From the IMG/VR virus record IMGVR_UViG_3300009537_000055, positions 1 through 41,734 of that record: 41,734 nt of DNA, one strand, 5' to 3'. Numbering within the stretch: position 1 is the stretch's first letter; the number at the start of each line of letters is the position of its first letter. Shown here piece after piece: positions 14,435 through 22,427 of this stretch. Source of the stretch: a virus. The translations under genes and the position numbers were made by a program. A model generated the notes under the pieces. It made no database searches. It worked only from the letters and a program-made list of their open reading frames with translations, and was not told where the DNA came from.

Positions 14435-16073
14435 AGAATACCTAAAAGAACACTCATTACAAGAAGAACACGTCAAAAAACTAGGCTGGATATTAGCAGA
14501 CGATACTATCACTATTCCAATATATGACGATAAAGGAAAGCTCCTATACTCACGATACCGCCATTTAACAGGCAAAAACAAATTCACAACTGACACAGGG
14601 GCACACCCGGCGCTATATTGCTCACATAAAATCAAAAATGAGGACATAATAGTCTTTGCAGAAGGTGAGCCAGACGTCGCTAGACTGTGGCAGGAGGGTA
14701 TACCAGCAGTCACGGGCACATCTGGGGTAAAAACATTCTCAGCCAAACTTGCAGAGCCTCTCAAAGGTAAAAAGGTGTTTATTTGTTTAGATAACGACGA
14801 AGCCGGCAAATCCTCTATAGAAACATACTACAACACGCTAACAGAAGCAGGAGCAAAGCCCCAAATAGTAGTGTTACCAAAAGAATATAAAGATGTGTCC
14901 GACTTCTTCACCGCCGGACATACTAAAGAAGAATTTAACAAGCTCAACACTCTCACACTGGACGAGTGGTATACCCAAAATGAGCCAGAAGAATACAAAT
15001 TTGAGGCTATCACAGACATACTAAAACAACAAATCCCTCCCGAGGAGTGGTTGGTTAATAGAATATTACCTGCTGAAGGCTTTGCGTTCATAGTGGGAGC
15101 TGAGGCAACAGGTAAAAGCTTTTATACCTTAACACTAGCTCAAGCCGTGGCTACTGGTACTGCTTGGTTAAAAGATACTGCGATTGACGACGACAAGAAA
15201 CCCCTATTTCATGTACCGAATAAACAAAACGTCCTTATTATAGACAAGGAAAATACCAAAAGAAGGGTACAATCTCGCGCCCGATGGATGGATATAAACT
15301 CAGACAATATCTTTTACCTAAAATACCCCCACTATTTTGAGTTGTCAGATCCCAATGAAGAAGACGGAATATCCAAAATTGCAAAATCTGCCTCTCGCAA
15401 AGTAAAAGAAAACAACATCAAGTTTATAATTATTGATTCATTTACCGATGTGATGGTGGGGAATGAGAACACCGCCGGGGACGTGCAGGCGTTTTTTGAC
15501 GCTATGCGTAGATTATTCCCCGAAACTAGCATATTGGTACTTCACCACGCCAACAAGCCAGCACAAGGAGTGATGAGGACATCCGCGCAACGCGCCCGCG
15601 GGTCTACTAACATAATGGCGCAGGTATATTCTTCATTCCATGTTGAGTCCCTCCCCAAGTCTCGCAGTGAATTTACACTTGAGCAAACAAAAGCAGGAGA
15701 CGCCGAGAAGTTTCCCAAGTTTTACGTCGAATTGGACGTAGCGCCAATTGAGGGATCGGATAAAACTAAAGTCATCGGTATTAAATATAAAGGGATAGTA
15801 CCCGATGAGGAGATGAAGACAGAGAAGGCCATCACTGCTATTGAAAATGCTTTCAAAGCAACTAGCACACTGAGTCGCAAGGATTTGTTGGATGCACTAC
15901 AGGCAGATGGAATTAGTCAACGCACTGCGTTAAGAGCTATTAAACAATTGGTAGCAGATAAGATGATGGACTCAGTAACGGATGGCAATAATAAAAGAAA
16001 AAGAAATTATGTGTGGAAGGTTGGAAGGAGTGATAGTTATTATGCTGATGAAGCAGATATATATGAAAATTAA
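14427..16073 (+). CDS. TOPRIM primase fused to RepA/DnaB-like replicative helicase
   Basis: 548 residues. TOPRIM: FAEGEPD (Glu79, Glu81) and CLDNDEAG (Asp122, Asp124). Helicase: Walker A GAEATGKS at 224-231, a Walker-B-like strand FIIIDSFTD, and LVLHHANKP as a sensor strand. This is the RecA-like fold of RepA/gp4-type hexameric helicases. The C-terminus (LSRKDLLDALQADGISQRTA) looks like a winged helix. It should prime and unwind DNA at the phage fork with the separate CHC2 protein. I chose the ATG at 14427, which overlaps the upstream stop by 8 nt; the frame is open earlier but only over the zinc-finger gene. Confidence 0.85.
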   Translation: MIKEYLKEHSLQEEHVKKLGWILADDTITIPIYDDKGKLLYSRYRHLTGKNKFTTDTGAHPALYCSHKIKNEDIIVFAEGEPDVARLWQEGIPAVTGTSGVKTFSAKLAEPLKGKKVFICLDNDEAGKSSIETYYNTLTEAGAKPQIVVLPKEYKDVSDFFTAGHTKEEFNKLNTLTLDEWYTQNEPEEYKFEAITDILKQQIPPEEWLVNRILPAEGFAFIVGAEATGKSFYTLTLAQAVATGTAWLKDTAIDDDKKPLFHVPNKQNVLIIDKENTKRRVQSRARWMDINSDNIFYLKYPHYFELSDPNEEDGISKIAKSASRKVKENNIKFIIIDSFTDVMVGNENTAGDVQAFFDAMRRLFPETSILVLHHANKPAQGVMRTSAQRARGSTNIMAQVYSSFHVESLPKSRSEFTLEQTKAGDAEKFPKFYVELDVAPIEGSDKTKVIGIKYKGIVPDEEMKTEKAITAIENAFKATSTLSRKDLLDALQADGISQRTALRAIKQLVADKMMDSVTDGNNKRKRNYVWKVGRSDSYYADEADIYEN

Positions 16074-16382
16074 TCTATTAAAGAAAAAAAGTGATAATAC
16101 TATGAGCTTATTAAAAGGGAGGGAAAAAATAAGAATTTTGGAGTTGACTGACAACCTGTGCCAAATATGTGCATGTGCTACATGCACTATATATGTTGGC
16201 ACACGTTTTGTCAAGTATTGGGGGGTGTTGGCACAGGTTTGGCACGAGTTGTTGTTTTCGAGGCTAGATTTGTGTGCCAAGGGTTGGCACGGGTTTGGCA
16301 CAGGTTGTGTTTTAGCCTCAAAAAGCATAAAATTGAGCAATTTGTTTGTTATGGGGCAAGATTTGATTGCTTAGATTGGTAT
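16074..16382. other. Noncoding region with iteron-like repeats (candidate origin)
   Basis: No convincing gene is present. The region holds seven copies of TTGGCAC or its complement between 16158 and 16301, an 8-bp inverted repeat around 16169-16187, and a 7-bp inverted repeat (GAGGCTA at 16260-16266, TAGCCTC at 16313-16319). It directly follows the primase-helicase gene, a common place for a phage origin or a regulatory hub. Short open frames here are Cys/Trp-rich products of the repeats and are not believed. Confidence 0.55.
16155..16304. repeat. Iteron-like TTGGCAC array
   Basis: Plus-strand copies begin at 16196, 16228, 16239, 16284 and 16295; minus-strand copies (GTGCCAA) lie at 16158-16164 and 16274-16280. 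Two pairs are spaced exactly 11 bp, one helical turn. Most copies extend to TTGGCACAGG, TTGGCACGGG or TTGGCACGAG. Confidence 0.8.
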
Positions 16383-16411
16383 TTGACAAACATAACCGCT
16401 TATGTTATAAT
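16383..16411 (+). promoter_or_regulatory. Perfect-consensus promoter with palindromic spacer
   Basis: TTGACA (16383-16388), 17 nt, TATAAT (16406-16411), with a TG extension one base before the -10. The spacer contains AACATAA-CCGC-TTATGTT (16389-16406), a 7-bp inverted repeat that looks like an operator between the boxes. It drives the gene at 16447 and probably the morphogenesis genes after it. Confidence 0.8.
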
Positions 16412-16446
16412 ACATTTATAAGTTAAAAAGAAAGGAGGTGAATATA

Positions 16447-16725
16447 ATGAAAATGACACAAATTAAGGTGCGAAATATGCAGAGTCCTAACGGGAATGAT
16501 GTACCAAATCAATTCATAATTGAAGATGAAAAAGGCAATTATACCTTTCAGTCTTATGATTCGGTAATTGCAATTAAGAATAGTGGAGAAATAACACTTG
16601 ATGAATCCACATGGGACTATTCAGTCACTACAGGCAAATACCGCAATCAATTCTTGAATGAAACCAAGAAGGAAACACAAGCAAAGATTGATAGTGGAGA
16701 ATATAAATTAGCTAATTTAAATTAG
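16447..16725 (+). CDS. Small phage protein, DUF8033-like
   Basis: 92 residues. QSPNGNDVPNQFII, FQSYDSVIA and TTGKYRNQFLNETKKE recall a widespread small phage protein family that I associate with DUF8033; its function is unknown. AAAGGAGGTG, a full Shine-Dalgarno sequence, sits 7 nt before the ATG at 16447, so I prefer it to the in-frame GTG at 16438. It is the first gene after a consensus promoter and should be strongly expressed. An 18-bp palindrome (16710-16727) overlaps its stop codon. Confidence 0.65.
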   Translation: MKMTQIKVRNMQSPNGNDVPNQFIIEDEKGNYTFQSYDSVIAIKNSGEITLDESTWDYSVTTGKYRNQFLNETKKETQAKIDSGEYKLANLN

Positions 16726-16742
16726 CTCTTTTGACTGCTCCG
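16710..16742 (+). terminator. Palindrome at gene end, possible weak terminator
   Basis: A perfect 18-bp palindrome (16710-16727; stem AGCTAAT, loop TTAA) overlaps the stop codon and is followed by CTTTT. It runs into a second possible stem: 16734-16742 pairs with 16755-16763 (9 bp, one G-U, 12-nt loop). The T-run is short, so termination would be partial. Confidence 0.4.
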
Positions 16743-16773
16743 TACCGAAATGGCCGGAGTAGTACAAAGGAAA

Positions 16774-16926
16774 ATGATAAATAAAAATGCGCAAAAATTG
16801 GGCAAATTGGGGGGTCTTGCCACCAAAAAGAAGCATGGGAAAAAGCATTATCAAATGTTAGCCGAGAATATGAATAAGAAAATAAAAGAAAAAAAGAAAA
16901 ATGAAAAGAATAAAAGAAATATTTGA
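16774..16926 (+). CDS. 50-residue basic GGLA-type small protein
   Basis: MINKNAQKLGKLGGLATKKK is followed by a very Lys-rich tail. The LGKLGGLA start resembles tiny phage proteins of the type GRLGGLARAKK, which are common and uncharacterised. AAAGG lies 4 nt before the ATG. The 3' end overlaps the next gene by 26 nt. The high charge suggests nucleic-acid contact, but that is only inference. Confidence 0.55.
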   Translation: MINKNAQKLGKLGGLATKKKHGKKHYQMLAENMNKKIKEKKKNEKNKRNI

Positions 16927-17275
16927 CAGAATCAGACAAGGACATTTGTTGTGGGCGAAGCATGATGATTATTTTAAAATGAGACTTGAGCAAGCATTTA
17001 AGCCATTCTTTGTTGAGCTTGAAGGGTTGGGAATAGATCGACATTTTAGCCAAGCACTTCTGTTCTTTGGGCGTGAGTTTGTTGACAGTTTAGGGGCTAC
17101 TGATTCTTTGTCAAGGGATGTTGGTTTAGTTTATGGTGTCAAGGTAAAAGAGATGAGTCGACAAAACATAGAGGAGGCAAAATTGGCCGAAAAGGTGGGC
17201 GCTTTGGTTTACAAATCTGTCCCAATGGACGGCGACAAAGTGTCAATTAAGGTCTTGACATACAAGAAAAAATAG
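16901..17275 (+). CDS. Hypothetical phage protein before the connector gene
   Basis: 124 residues, helical, starting MKRIKEIFDRIRQGHLLW, with a middle segment FSQALLFFGREFVDSLG and a Lys-rich end. No family is recognised. It overlaps the upstream 50-residue gene by 26 nt and precedes the head-tail connector gene, so it may be a minor structural or assembly protein. Confidence 0.6.
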   Translation: MKRIKEIFDRIRQGHLLWAKHDDYFKMRLEQAFKPFFVELEGLGIDRHFSQALLFFGREFVDSLGATDSLSRDVGLVYGVKVKEMSRQNIEEAKLAEKVGALVYKSVPMDGDKVSIKVLTYKKK

Positions 17276-17302
17276 CAATAGACTTACCATCCCATTGAAG
17301 TG

Positions 17303-17311
17303 TGCTATACT
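17303..17311 (+). promoter_or_regulatory. Extended -10 for the connector-portal genes
   Basis: TGCTATACT lies 6 nt before the ATG at 17318. There is no Shine-Dalgarno site, so a leaderless mRNA is predicted. Confidence 0.5.
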
Positions 17312-17317
17312 TTTATC

Positions 17318-18031
17318 ATGCAGTTTAACCCAACAGATAAAAGCGTTTCATTGGTTGGCGACATCGACTTCCTCCTCTTTAGTGACAGTTCAACGCTAAA
17401 CACCGATTATTCTTTAACCGACAGAACGCGCAACATCAACATCGCATGGGATGAGACAGTGGCAGAGTTGTACAAGGCAGATCCAAATCACCAATGGGAC
17501 GACACAACTAACACAGATTTCCCCATCGCCACAACAACGCTCACATCAGGACTCGATCACTATACAATGCTTGATTCTTCTTTAGTCGTTCATCGTGTAA
17601 GGGTCAAAGACACAAACGGTGCATGGGTAACTCTTGTACCCAAGTTGAGAAGGGAGATCACTGACACAGAGTTGAACTCAACAGGCGTCCCGAACAAATA
17701 TTACAAGCTTGCCGAGGCTATTTTTCCTATCCCTGTCCCCAATTACGGTGCTTCTGCGGGCATTGAGTTGACATTTCAAAGGGGTGGCAATCATTTTACT
17801 ATTGCCGACACAACGGCTGCCCCTGGTTTCAATTCACAGTTTCATCAGATACTATCTATCAAGGCGGCCAAGAGGTACGCTATGGCAAACGGGATGAGTG
17901 AAAAAACAAATATGTTGACAGAGATGGAAACAAATGTTAGCACTAAAATGATTGAACATTATCAATTGCGCTCACCTGACGAGAAGCCGAGATTCAGACT
18001 AGCAACAGACACGAGAGGATACGGACTATAA
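17318..18031 (+). CDS. Head-tail connector/adaptor protein
   Basis: 237 residues: MQFNPTDKSVSLVGDIDFLL, DRTRNINIAWDETVAELYK, FPIPVPNYGA and ELTFQRGGNHF. This combination recurs in metagenomic podovirus-like phages in the gene just before the portal, where it is taken to be a head-tail adaptor or neck protein. The ATG at 17318 is preferred over the GTG at 17300 because an extended -10 occupies the bases between them. It ends 2 nt before the portal ATG. The structural role rests on position and recalled similarity. Confidence 0.6.
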   Translation: MQFNPTDKSVSLVGDIDFLLFSDSSTLNTDYSLTDRTRNINIAWDETVAELYKADPNHQWDDTTNTDFPIATTTLTSGLDHYTMLDSSLVVHRVRVKDTNGAWVTLVPKLRREITDTELNSTGVPNKYYKLAEAIFPIPVPNYGASAGIELTFQRGGNHFTIADTTAAPGFNSQFHQILSIKAAKRYAMANGMSEKTNMLTEMETNVSTKMIEHYQLRSPDEKPRFRLATDTRGYGL

Positions 18032-18033
18032 AT

Positions 18034-19815
18034 ATGGCTAAAGATTTATTATCACCACTACACGCAAGAATGGAGACAGAGATCAGCAACTATATGACTC
18101 TCAAAGTTGAGGTAAGTCGCGGTGTTCACTTTAGTCAGTACCAAACTATCAATAGGATCTACAAGTTTAAGAATAGAGATTTAACAGGTACTAAGATCAA
18201 TCCAGATCTATCCTATGACTATTACTTTGACATCATATCCCCCCGTACTGACAGCGAAGTGAAAAACCTTAGATTCGACTCTAAGCATGTGTTGGTGTTC
18301 TCACAGAATCCACGTGAAGACTTCCCCGCTGTGTTCATTTCAAACGCGATGATGAAGTCTTGGATGGCTGAAAATGGTGAAGATTTAAAGTTAAAGTCTG
18401 TAGTCGAGGAATATTCGGGTAATGGCAATGTTGGATTCAAGAAGATTGACGGTGGCTATGAGATAGTGGACCCACTTAACACCTATGTTACTAACATAAG
18501 GGCAGAGACAGTTGATGATACTGACTTAATTGAGCGACACGGTGACATGACAGCATCACAAATTAAGTCAATGGATGCGTGGGATCAAAAGGTGGCAGAT
18601 GAAGTGATTAGGGAGCTAGGTGACAAGACGTTCACAGTTGACAAGCTGGCTACTCCAACTCAAGCAACAGTCAAAAAGTATGAGATACATGAGTACACAG
18701 GTGAAGTCAATGAAAAGGAATACAATCAAGTCAAAGGTTTAAAGGGTGGAGACAAAAACAAGTTCTTCCTAGCCAAGGTGATCGTCGCAGGGCTTACACA
18801 AGGTGGTAAAGGCAAGAAATTCACATTATTCGCCGAGAAGTTGAAGGGCAAATTGTCTGATCACTACATATATGCACACAGAGGGCGATATGAGGGCCGA
18901 TTCTGGAGGGTAGGCATGACAGAACTACTCTTTGACCATCAAATCAGATCAAACGAGATCGGAAACCAACTTGCACGAGGGCTTGAGTGGTCATCTAAGG
19001 TGGTCTTTAGGAGTAAAGACTCAAGAGTACTGCAAAACATTAGGGCAGATTTGGATAATGGGGACGTTGTGATAACAGATGATCTAGCACAGGTAGAGAC
19101 TAGGATGACTGGTGCTACAGAATTGATTAATGATTGGAATCGTGTACAGGTAGACGCCGACAAGTTGTCTAACTCGTTCGAAGTGGTGAGGGGTGAGTCC
19201 CCACCATCAGGTACACCGTTCAGATTGGGAGCTTTGATAGACGCCAACGCGGGCAAGCTGTTTACTTTACTGCGTCAAAAGATAACACTCCCGTACAAAA
19301 GGGTGTTTCGAGAGTGGGTGCTGTCAGAGTTGGTCAAAGATCTTAAAGGAGAAGACGTTTTCCGCTTCGTAGGTGAGACTGATATACTCGATGAGTTGCG
19401 AGACATAGCCGTAAACAGCTGGTACATGGAAAATCTCGTACACATTGGGCCACATACGCAAGGGATTGCAGAAGCTATAAAGGCCGAAAAGATGGATGAA
19501 TTGAGGCAGTTTGATCCAGTTATAGAGAATATGGATGAGATATGGAAGGGTGTATTGCCAAGATTATTTATAACAATTACGGGTGAGAATTCGGACGCAG
19601 CCGACAATATACAAGACATGGTGCAACTGCTTAATGTTGAGACAGACCCAGGTAGGATTGCTTTCTTATTAGACTCTATCTACAAGATCCGTGGAATACC
19701 TATCCCCCCACCGCCCGAAGAAGCTCCAGCCGAGACTCAATTGGGCAACAGAGGTGAGGAGGCTTCAACCGAAACACCTGAAAAGAGAGAGGTTAAACAA
19801 CCAGTAATACAATAA
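18034..19815 (+). CDS. Portal protein
   Basis: 593 residues, matching podovirus portals in length. It starts with a helical clip-like region and has a long middle with IYAHRGRYEGRFWRVG and FDHQIRSNEIGNQLARG. The C-terminal part (GKLFTLLRQKITLPYKRVF, GVLPRLFITITGENSD, LDSIYKIRGI) is the stem/crown style of portals and ends in a Pro/Glu tail. It would form the dodecameric ring at the capsid vertex through which DNA is packaged by the terminase encoded downstream. Closely spaced neighbours (2 nt upstream, 1 nt downstream) place it in the structural operon. Confidence 0.7.
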   Translation: MAKDLLSPLHARMETEISNYMTLKVEVSRGVHFSQYQTINRIYKFKNRDLTGTKINPDLSYDYYFDIISPRTDSEVKNLRFDSKHVLVFSQNPREDFPAVFISNAMMKSWMAENGEDLKLKSVVEEYSGNGNVGFKKIDGGYEIVDPLNTYVTNIRAETVDDTDLIERHGDMTASQIKSMDAWDQKVADEVIRELGDKTFTVDKLATPTQATVKKYEIHEYTGEVNEKEYNQVKGLKGGDKNKFFLAKVIVAGLTQGGKGKKFTLFAEKLKGKLSDHYIYAHRGRYEGRFWRVGMTELLFDHQIRSNEIGNQLARGLEWSSKVVFRSKDSRVLQNIRADLDNGDVVITDDLAQVETRMTGATELINDWNRVQVDADKLSNSFEVVRGESPPSGTPFRLGALIDANAGKLFTLLRQKITLPYKRVFREWVLSELVKDLKGEDVFRFVGETDILDELRDIAVNSWYMENLVHIGPHTQGIAEAIKAEKMDELRQFDPVIENMDEIWKGVLPRLFITITGENSDAADNIQDMVQLLNVETDPGRIAFLLDSIYKIRGIPIPPPPEEAPAETQLGNRGEEASTETPEKREVKQPVIQ

Positions 19816-19816
19816 T

Positions 19817-21250
19817 ATGGCAGATATAGACTTCCAAATTGAATTCGAGGGGTTCAATGAGGGGCAAGCCCCATTAGCCCATCTCGACACTAAAACGTAC
19901 ATAGGCAACAAGGGCCAGGCCAGCTCGATGAGGGCAGACATCATATCAAACCCTGGCTTTGTGACTCAAAGCCCTGCATTGGCTGATTTGACTAATGGGA
20001 CACAGGCAGGAGTGGTAGACCAGTTGATTAGGCATATATTGGACAAACCAACAGCAGCAGATATCACTTACGCTATTGGTACTACAAAACTATTTAAACT
20101 AAGTTCCACTGCTGTAAGTAGTGGAGGTTCGCCGAGTTGGCCTCAAGCAATAACCAACGCTGTATCGGGTGAGAGTGTCATACGGTTAAAAGCCAATTTA
20201 TACGGTTTCTTTAATAGGGCAAGTGATGGCGAGATACTAAAAATGCCACTGTCAACTGAGGTTATTGATCACACTTGGGGAAGTGTGACAGATCAAGTTC
20301 TTGAAGATGCGCCTCACCCAGTGGCAGCCAAGGAGGATGTCATGGTGTTTGGCAATGGACGATACGCCGGAGTTTATGTAGAGGGGTCGGCAGCGCTGGA
20401 TGTTCAAAAGCTGGACTTTGGCGAAGGTAGCGAGGTGGCGGATGTTGTGTTTCACTCAAACACTTGGTGGATAGCGGTCAACTATGGAGAGGGCAAAAGG
20501 GGGCAGGTCTATCTATATGATGGATCGGCAATATCAAACATACTATCTGATGAGGCAGGAGTGGGAGATCAGAAGATAGGCTTTTTATATGTTTTAAATG
20601 GGATTGTATACATTGCTTACAACGACACTAGCTCCAATGGATTCACTCTTGGCTGGTTGCAGGGTAGACAAATTAAGCCTTTGAGGTATTTCAGTGGGAG
20701 TTTGCCAGATCATAGGCAAAAGGCTTTGTATAAAAATACGATATTGTTTAATTCAAGTACCGAGATCATGAGCATGGGGGCAGTCGTTGAGCAACTACCC
20801 CTTCAAGTTTCTACGTTGGCAGATGGGGGACATGCAACCATAGGTGGTATTTCCGCGCCTTTTGGAGTTCCAATGATCGCCTCAACTGATGGTGGCAGTA
20901 ATCATAGGTTAGCTAAGTTTAGTGGATTTTCGACTGATTCTAATTGGAAAAGTGTGTTTGTAGATGTGACCAGTGGTAGGATGCTCGGCAAGATCCATAC
21001 TTTAATCGTTAGCACAAAAGCGCTGGTTGGAGATGCTAGGTGTGATATCACTCTGGAAGGCGATCAAGGTGCGGTGACGTCTAGTGCCTTAGAGGTTTCA
21101 ACTGCCGACAAAACACGACATGTTTTCAAAAGTATTGATTTGAAAGCAGTCCCGGATATTCGTTTAATTTTGGATTATGCCAACGGAGATACAACAAATG
21201 CTTGCCCGATTCGTAAGGTAGTTGCTTTGGGCAACTTTACAGAGAGATAG
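19817..21250 (+). CDS. Beta-propeller tail nozzle/tubular-like protein
   Basis: 477 residues, beta-rich throughout, with blade-like segments (WWIAVNYGEGKRGQVYLYDG, VYIAYNDTSSNGFTLGW, KALYKNTILFNSS). A large single propeller-like protein right after the portal fits the nozzle/tail-tubular proteins of short-tailed phages (T7 gp12-like). No enzymatic motif is seen. It starts 1 nt after the portal stop and stops 2 nt before the fibre gene. Family assignment is by fold impression and context. Confidence 0.55.
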   Translation: MADIDFQIEFEGFNEGQAPLAHLDTKTYIGNKGQASSMRADIISNPGFVTQSPALADLTNGTQAGVVDQLIRHILDKPTAADITYAIGTTKLFKLSSTAVSSGGSPSWPQAITNAVSGESVIRLKANLYGFFNRASDGEILKMPLSTEVIDHTWGSVTDQVLEDAPHPVAAKEDVMVFGNGRYAGVYVEGSAALDVQKLDFGEGSEVADVVFHSNTWWIAVNYGEGKRGQVYLYDGSAISNILSDEAGVGDQKIGFLYVLNGIVYIAYNDTSSNGFTLGWLQGRQIKPLRYFSGSLPDHRQKALYKNTILFNSSTEIMSMGAVVEQLPLQVSTLADGGHATIGGISAPFGVPMIASTDGGSNHRLAKFSGFSTDSNWKSVFVDVTSGRMLGKIHTLIVSTKALVGDARCDITLEGDQGAVTSSALEVSTADKTRHVFKSIDLKAVPDIRLILDYANGDTTNACPIRKVVALGNFTER

Positions 21251-21252
21251 AT

Positions 21253-22404
21253 ATGCCGAAAATACAAAACTTATCACCGAAATTTAAAATACCTAATGCC
21301 GAAAAAGAGCTTGAGTTAATGATAAATCAACAAGTAATGGGTAATAGACAAGGGGGGCTTTCTTTGTATTCTACAAAATTTAAACGTGGATATGGTAATG
21401 CTGTGTTTGGCAGTGATGAAAATGGTATTTGGTTGGGTAATGCTGAGTTTGCGGGTGCTCCGTTCCGTGTTGACATGGATGGAAACTTCACATCAACAAC
21501 AGCAACAATAACTGGGGCAGGTCAAAATTTTGTTTCGACAGTTGGATGGACGGCTACAGACATAGACACTGCTACTTGGACTGCTGGAACGATTAAAACA
21601 TCCGATGGGACCAGTTATTCAATCGCAGGTGGAAACACTGGCAATATCACTGTTAAGACTTATGTTTATTTAGACCCTGCAACATCTACAACGGTTTTAC
21701 AAACGTCTACAACGGCGACTGATGCCGCGGGAGATGGAATTATTTTAATAGCAGTTGTGCAAAAAGGTGCAACAGGGGCAAAATGTATTATTGATGTTGT
21801 TGGTTCGGCTGGCACAACTATTGACGGGGATCGAATTGTTACAGGGAAAATACAATCGGCAGATGGTAATACTTTTTTTGACTTAGACGGGGACCAAATA
21901 CAGATTCAGGATGGTAGTAGTACAACGATAATAGACTCTACTGGTTTGGTTAGTTCTGCAAATTTTACTTCTTCATCTGCTGTCAGTACAAGTTTAGATC
22001 AAAAAATAACGGCGGCTTCTCCTGCGGTGTGGACAGATTTAACAGGTCTTACATCTTTGAGTTTCAATCCCTCGAGAACAGTAAACATTTTACTTATGGT
22101 GCAAGCAACTGTTTTTTTTGACAGTAACGATGGAACATCTGATTTTACTTATGATGGTAGAATTGGACTAGAAATAGGTGGATCAATTGCTACTTTCCAA
22201 GCAATTAGGAGAGGTGTCAGAAGAAGTAGTGGTGTTGATACATCAGATATACATGGTGATACTTTGCATCTACACGTATTCTCAACTATTACTGCTGGAA
22301 GCAAAACTTTTAAAATGCAAGCCAATTGTCTTAAAGTAAGTGGTGCAGATGGATTTATGCAAGTCGGTTCTGGTTCATACGGATACATAGTTTTAGGTAC
22401 ATGA
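21253..22404 (+). CDS. Tail fibre/receptor-binding protein
   Basis: 383 residues. GIWLGNAEFAGAPFRVDMDG with FTSTTATITG is a common phage fibre segment joining the virion-bound part to the receptor-binding part. VTGKIQSADGNTFFDLDGD is another fibre signature. The C-terminal 130 residues are beta-rich and may be the receptor-binding tip. The N-terminal region (QGGLSLYSTKFKRGYGNAVF) probably attaches to the tail. It is much shorter and lacks the Ser-Pro repeats of the giant fibre gene at the window start, so the phage has at least two fibre types. Confidence 0.65.
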   Translation: MPKIQNLSPKFKIPNAEKELELMINQQVMGNRQGGLSLYSTKFKRGYGNAVFGSDENGIWLGNAEFAGAPFRVDMDGNFTSTTATITGAGQNFVSTVGWTATDIDTATWTAGTIKTSDGTSYSIAGGNTGNITVKTYVYLDPATSTTVLQTSTTATDAAGDGIILIAVVQKGATGAKCIIDVVGSAGTTIDGDRIVTGKIQSADGNTFFDLDGDQIQIQDGSSTTIIDSTGLVSSANFTSSSAVSTSLDQKITAASPAVWTDLTGLTSLSFNPSRTVNILLMVQATVFFDSNDGTSDFTYDGRIGLEIGGSIATFQAIRRGVRRSSGVDTSDIHGDTLHLHVFSTITAGSKTFKMQANCLKVSGADGFMQVGSGSYGYIVLGT

Positions 22405-22412
22405 TAATTTTA

Positions 22413-22421
22413 TGCTAGAAT
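22413..22421 (+). promoter_or_regulatory. Extended -10 before the internal virion protein genes
   Basis: TGCTAGAAT lies 6 nt before the ATG at 22428, with no Shine-Dalgarno site. A leaderless transcript is predicted. Confidence 0.5.
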
Positions 22422-22427
22422 AATTAA

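Noticed and set aside
15982-16421. Open frames over the iteron region (130 and 87 codons on the plus strand, 122 on the minus strand)
   Set aside because: Cys/Trp-rich translations produced by the repeats, without ribosome sites, and two of the three overlap the helicase gene.
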